Source of the DNA: Treponema sp. OMZ 798
Lineage (GTDB): Bacteria; Spirochaetota; Spirochaetia; Treponematales; Treponemataceae
Direction of reading: 5' to 3'
Assembly: GCF_024181385.1 (NCBI RefSeq)
Contig: NZ_CP051305.1
Span: 2,418,001 to 2,482,000 of the forward strand
DNA: 64,000 bases
Part shown: positions 63,728 through 64,000 of the stretch, one piece after another
How the letters are laid out: each line of letters starts with the position of its first letter
Position numbering within the stretch: the stretch's first letter is position 1
Program-made: the position numbers and the translations under genes
The notes under the pieces: generated by a model
Seen by the model: only the letters and a program-made list of their open reading frames with translations
Database searches by the model: none
What the model was told of the DNA's origin: nothing

Positions 63728-64000
63728 ATGCAAATCATAAAAAGAAACGGCGAAACTAAAAATTACGAGCCTGAAAAAATTGAAGGAGCGATTAGAGCTG
63801 CCTTTAAGAGTGTGGAAGATTCTCCGCATACCGATTTAGATACAATCATCCCGCCTCTGGTAAAGGAAATAGAGGAATACATCTTGGAGCTTACCAAAAG
63901 CGGAAGCCTTGTTCACGTCGAAACGATTCAGGACTTGGTCGAAAAGACTTTAATAGAACACAACTATTATGCGGAAGTAAAAAACTTCATCCTTTACAGG
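63728..64000 (+). CDS. Ribonucleotide reductase large subunit, N-terminal ATP-cone (partial)
   Basis: Only the first 91 codons are in the window: MQIIKRNGETKNYEPEKIEG and the following helices form an ATP-cone, the allosteric ATP/dATP-sensing domain of ribonucleotide reductases. The class (I, II or III) cannot be settled from this part. NrdR itself also has an ATP-cone, but there it follows a zinc ribbon, which is absent here. AAGGA lies 9 nt before the ATG. It reads off the right edge of the window. Confidence 0.85.
   Translation, partial: MQIIKRNGETKNYEPEKIEGAIRAAFKSVEDSPHTDLDTIIPPLVKEIEEYILELTKSGSLVHVETIQDLVEKTLIEHNYYAEVKNFILYR

Noticed and set aside
1-64000. tRNA, rRNA or CRISPR arrays
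   Set aside because: No cloverleaf with a GGTTCGA-type arm, no rRNA-like stretch and no regularly spaced repeats were seen on reading; a covariance-model scan could still find a missed small RNA.

Overview
The window looks like chromosome of an oral spirochaete, Treponema denticola or a very close relative. The main evidence is a gene for the major outer sheath protein Msp at 20419-22176. Low G+C, many AT-rich spacers, multiple Rpn-type PD-(D/E)XK nuclease paralogues and a cyclase/chemotaxis-rich gene set fit with this. Species and strain are inferred from remembered protein families, not from a search.

Left end (1-6225, minus strand): a class III lanthipeptide locus. A 42-residue precursor gene (6034-6162) has a perfect-consensus promoter and is followed by a 76-bp inverted repeat, two overlapping ABC exporters and a LanKC-type synthetase that runs off the left edge. 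The precursor has an LLELQ leader motif and a Ser-x2-Ser-x5-Cys core. The synthetase has a one-base frameshift and appears to lack the catalytic core of its kinase domain, so the locus is either decaying or unusual. It is the most interesting thing in the window.

6485-18609 is mostly housekeeping: tgt, a HEAT-repeat exported protein, recO, a RecQ helicase, rubrerythrin, an operon of SH3 protein, M48 protease and CHASE2 adenylate cyclase, and an NfnAB/Sud-type electron-transfer pair. 18677-26060 holds an AAA-ATPase/DUF1703 protein, msp, and a recombination-prone cluster of Rpn nucleases with a ~960-bp duplication, a chimeric fragment, a 41-bp direct repeat and a run of four perfect hairpins.

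26090-32475 contains a second adenylate cyclase and what looks like a sulfur/selenium redox locus: a LysR regulator, a double-cubane-cluster dehydratase-like protein (frameshifted), DUF3343, its ATPase activator, and a TudS-like desulfidase. 32480-36636 is a four-gene sugar-type ABC uptake operon. 37141-46374 has a secondary alcohol dehydrogenase of the Thermoanaerobacter brockii type, a CobW GTPase, and a ferric-type ABC importer. The binding-protein gene of that importer is separated from its permease and ATPase genes by an inserted, frameshifted ABC exporter and a broken Cys-rich small gene.

46428-53056 contains a doubly frameshifted large lipoprotein, another ABC exporter pair and an internally deleted hydrolase. 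53088-60779 has a C69 dipeptidase, murD, a HARE-HTH/nuclease-like protein, an excisionase-like remnant, murJ and gltS. The right end has a chemotaxis receptor with a 57-residue gene overlapping its stop codon, a 16-G tract in its upstream region, a remnant of the DUF1703 family, and the start of a ribonucleotide reductase gene behind a consensus promoter flanked by two NrdR-like boxes.

At least seven gene disruptions here can each be explained by one base, mostly in short homopolymers. This may be real decay of accessory genes or residual sequencing error; the raw reads would decide. No tRNA, rRNA or CRISPR array was seen.
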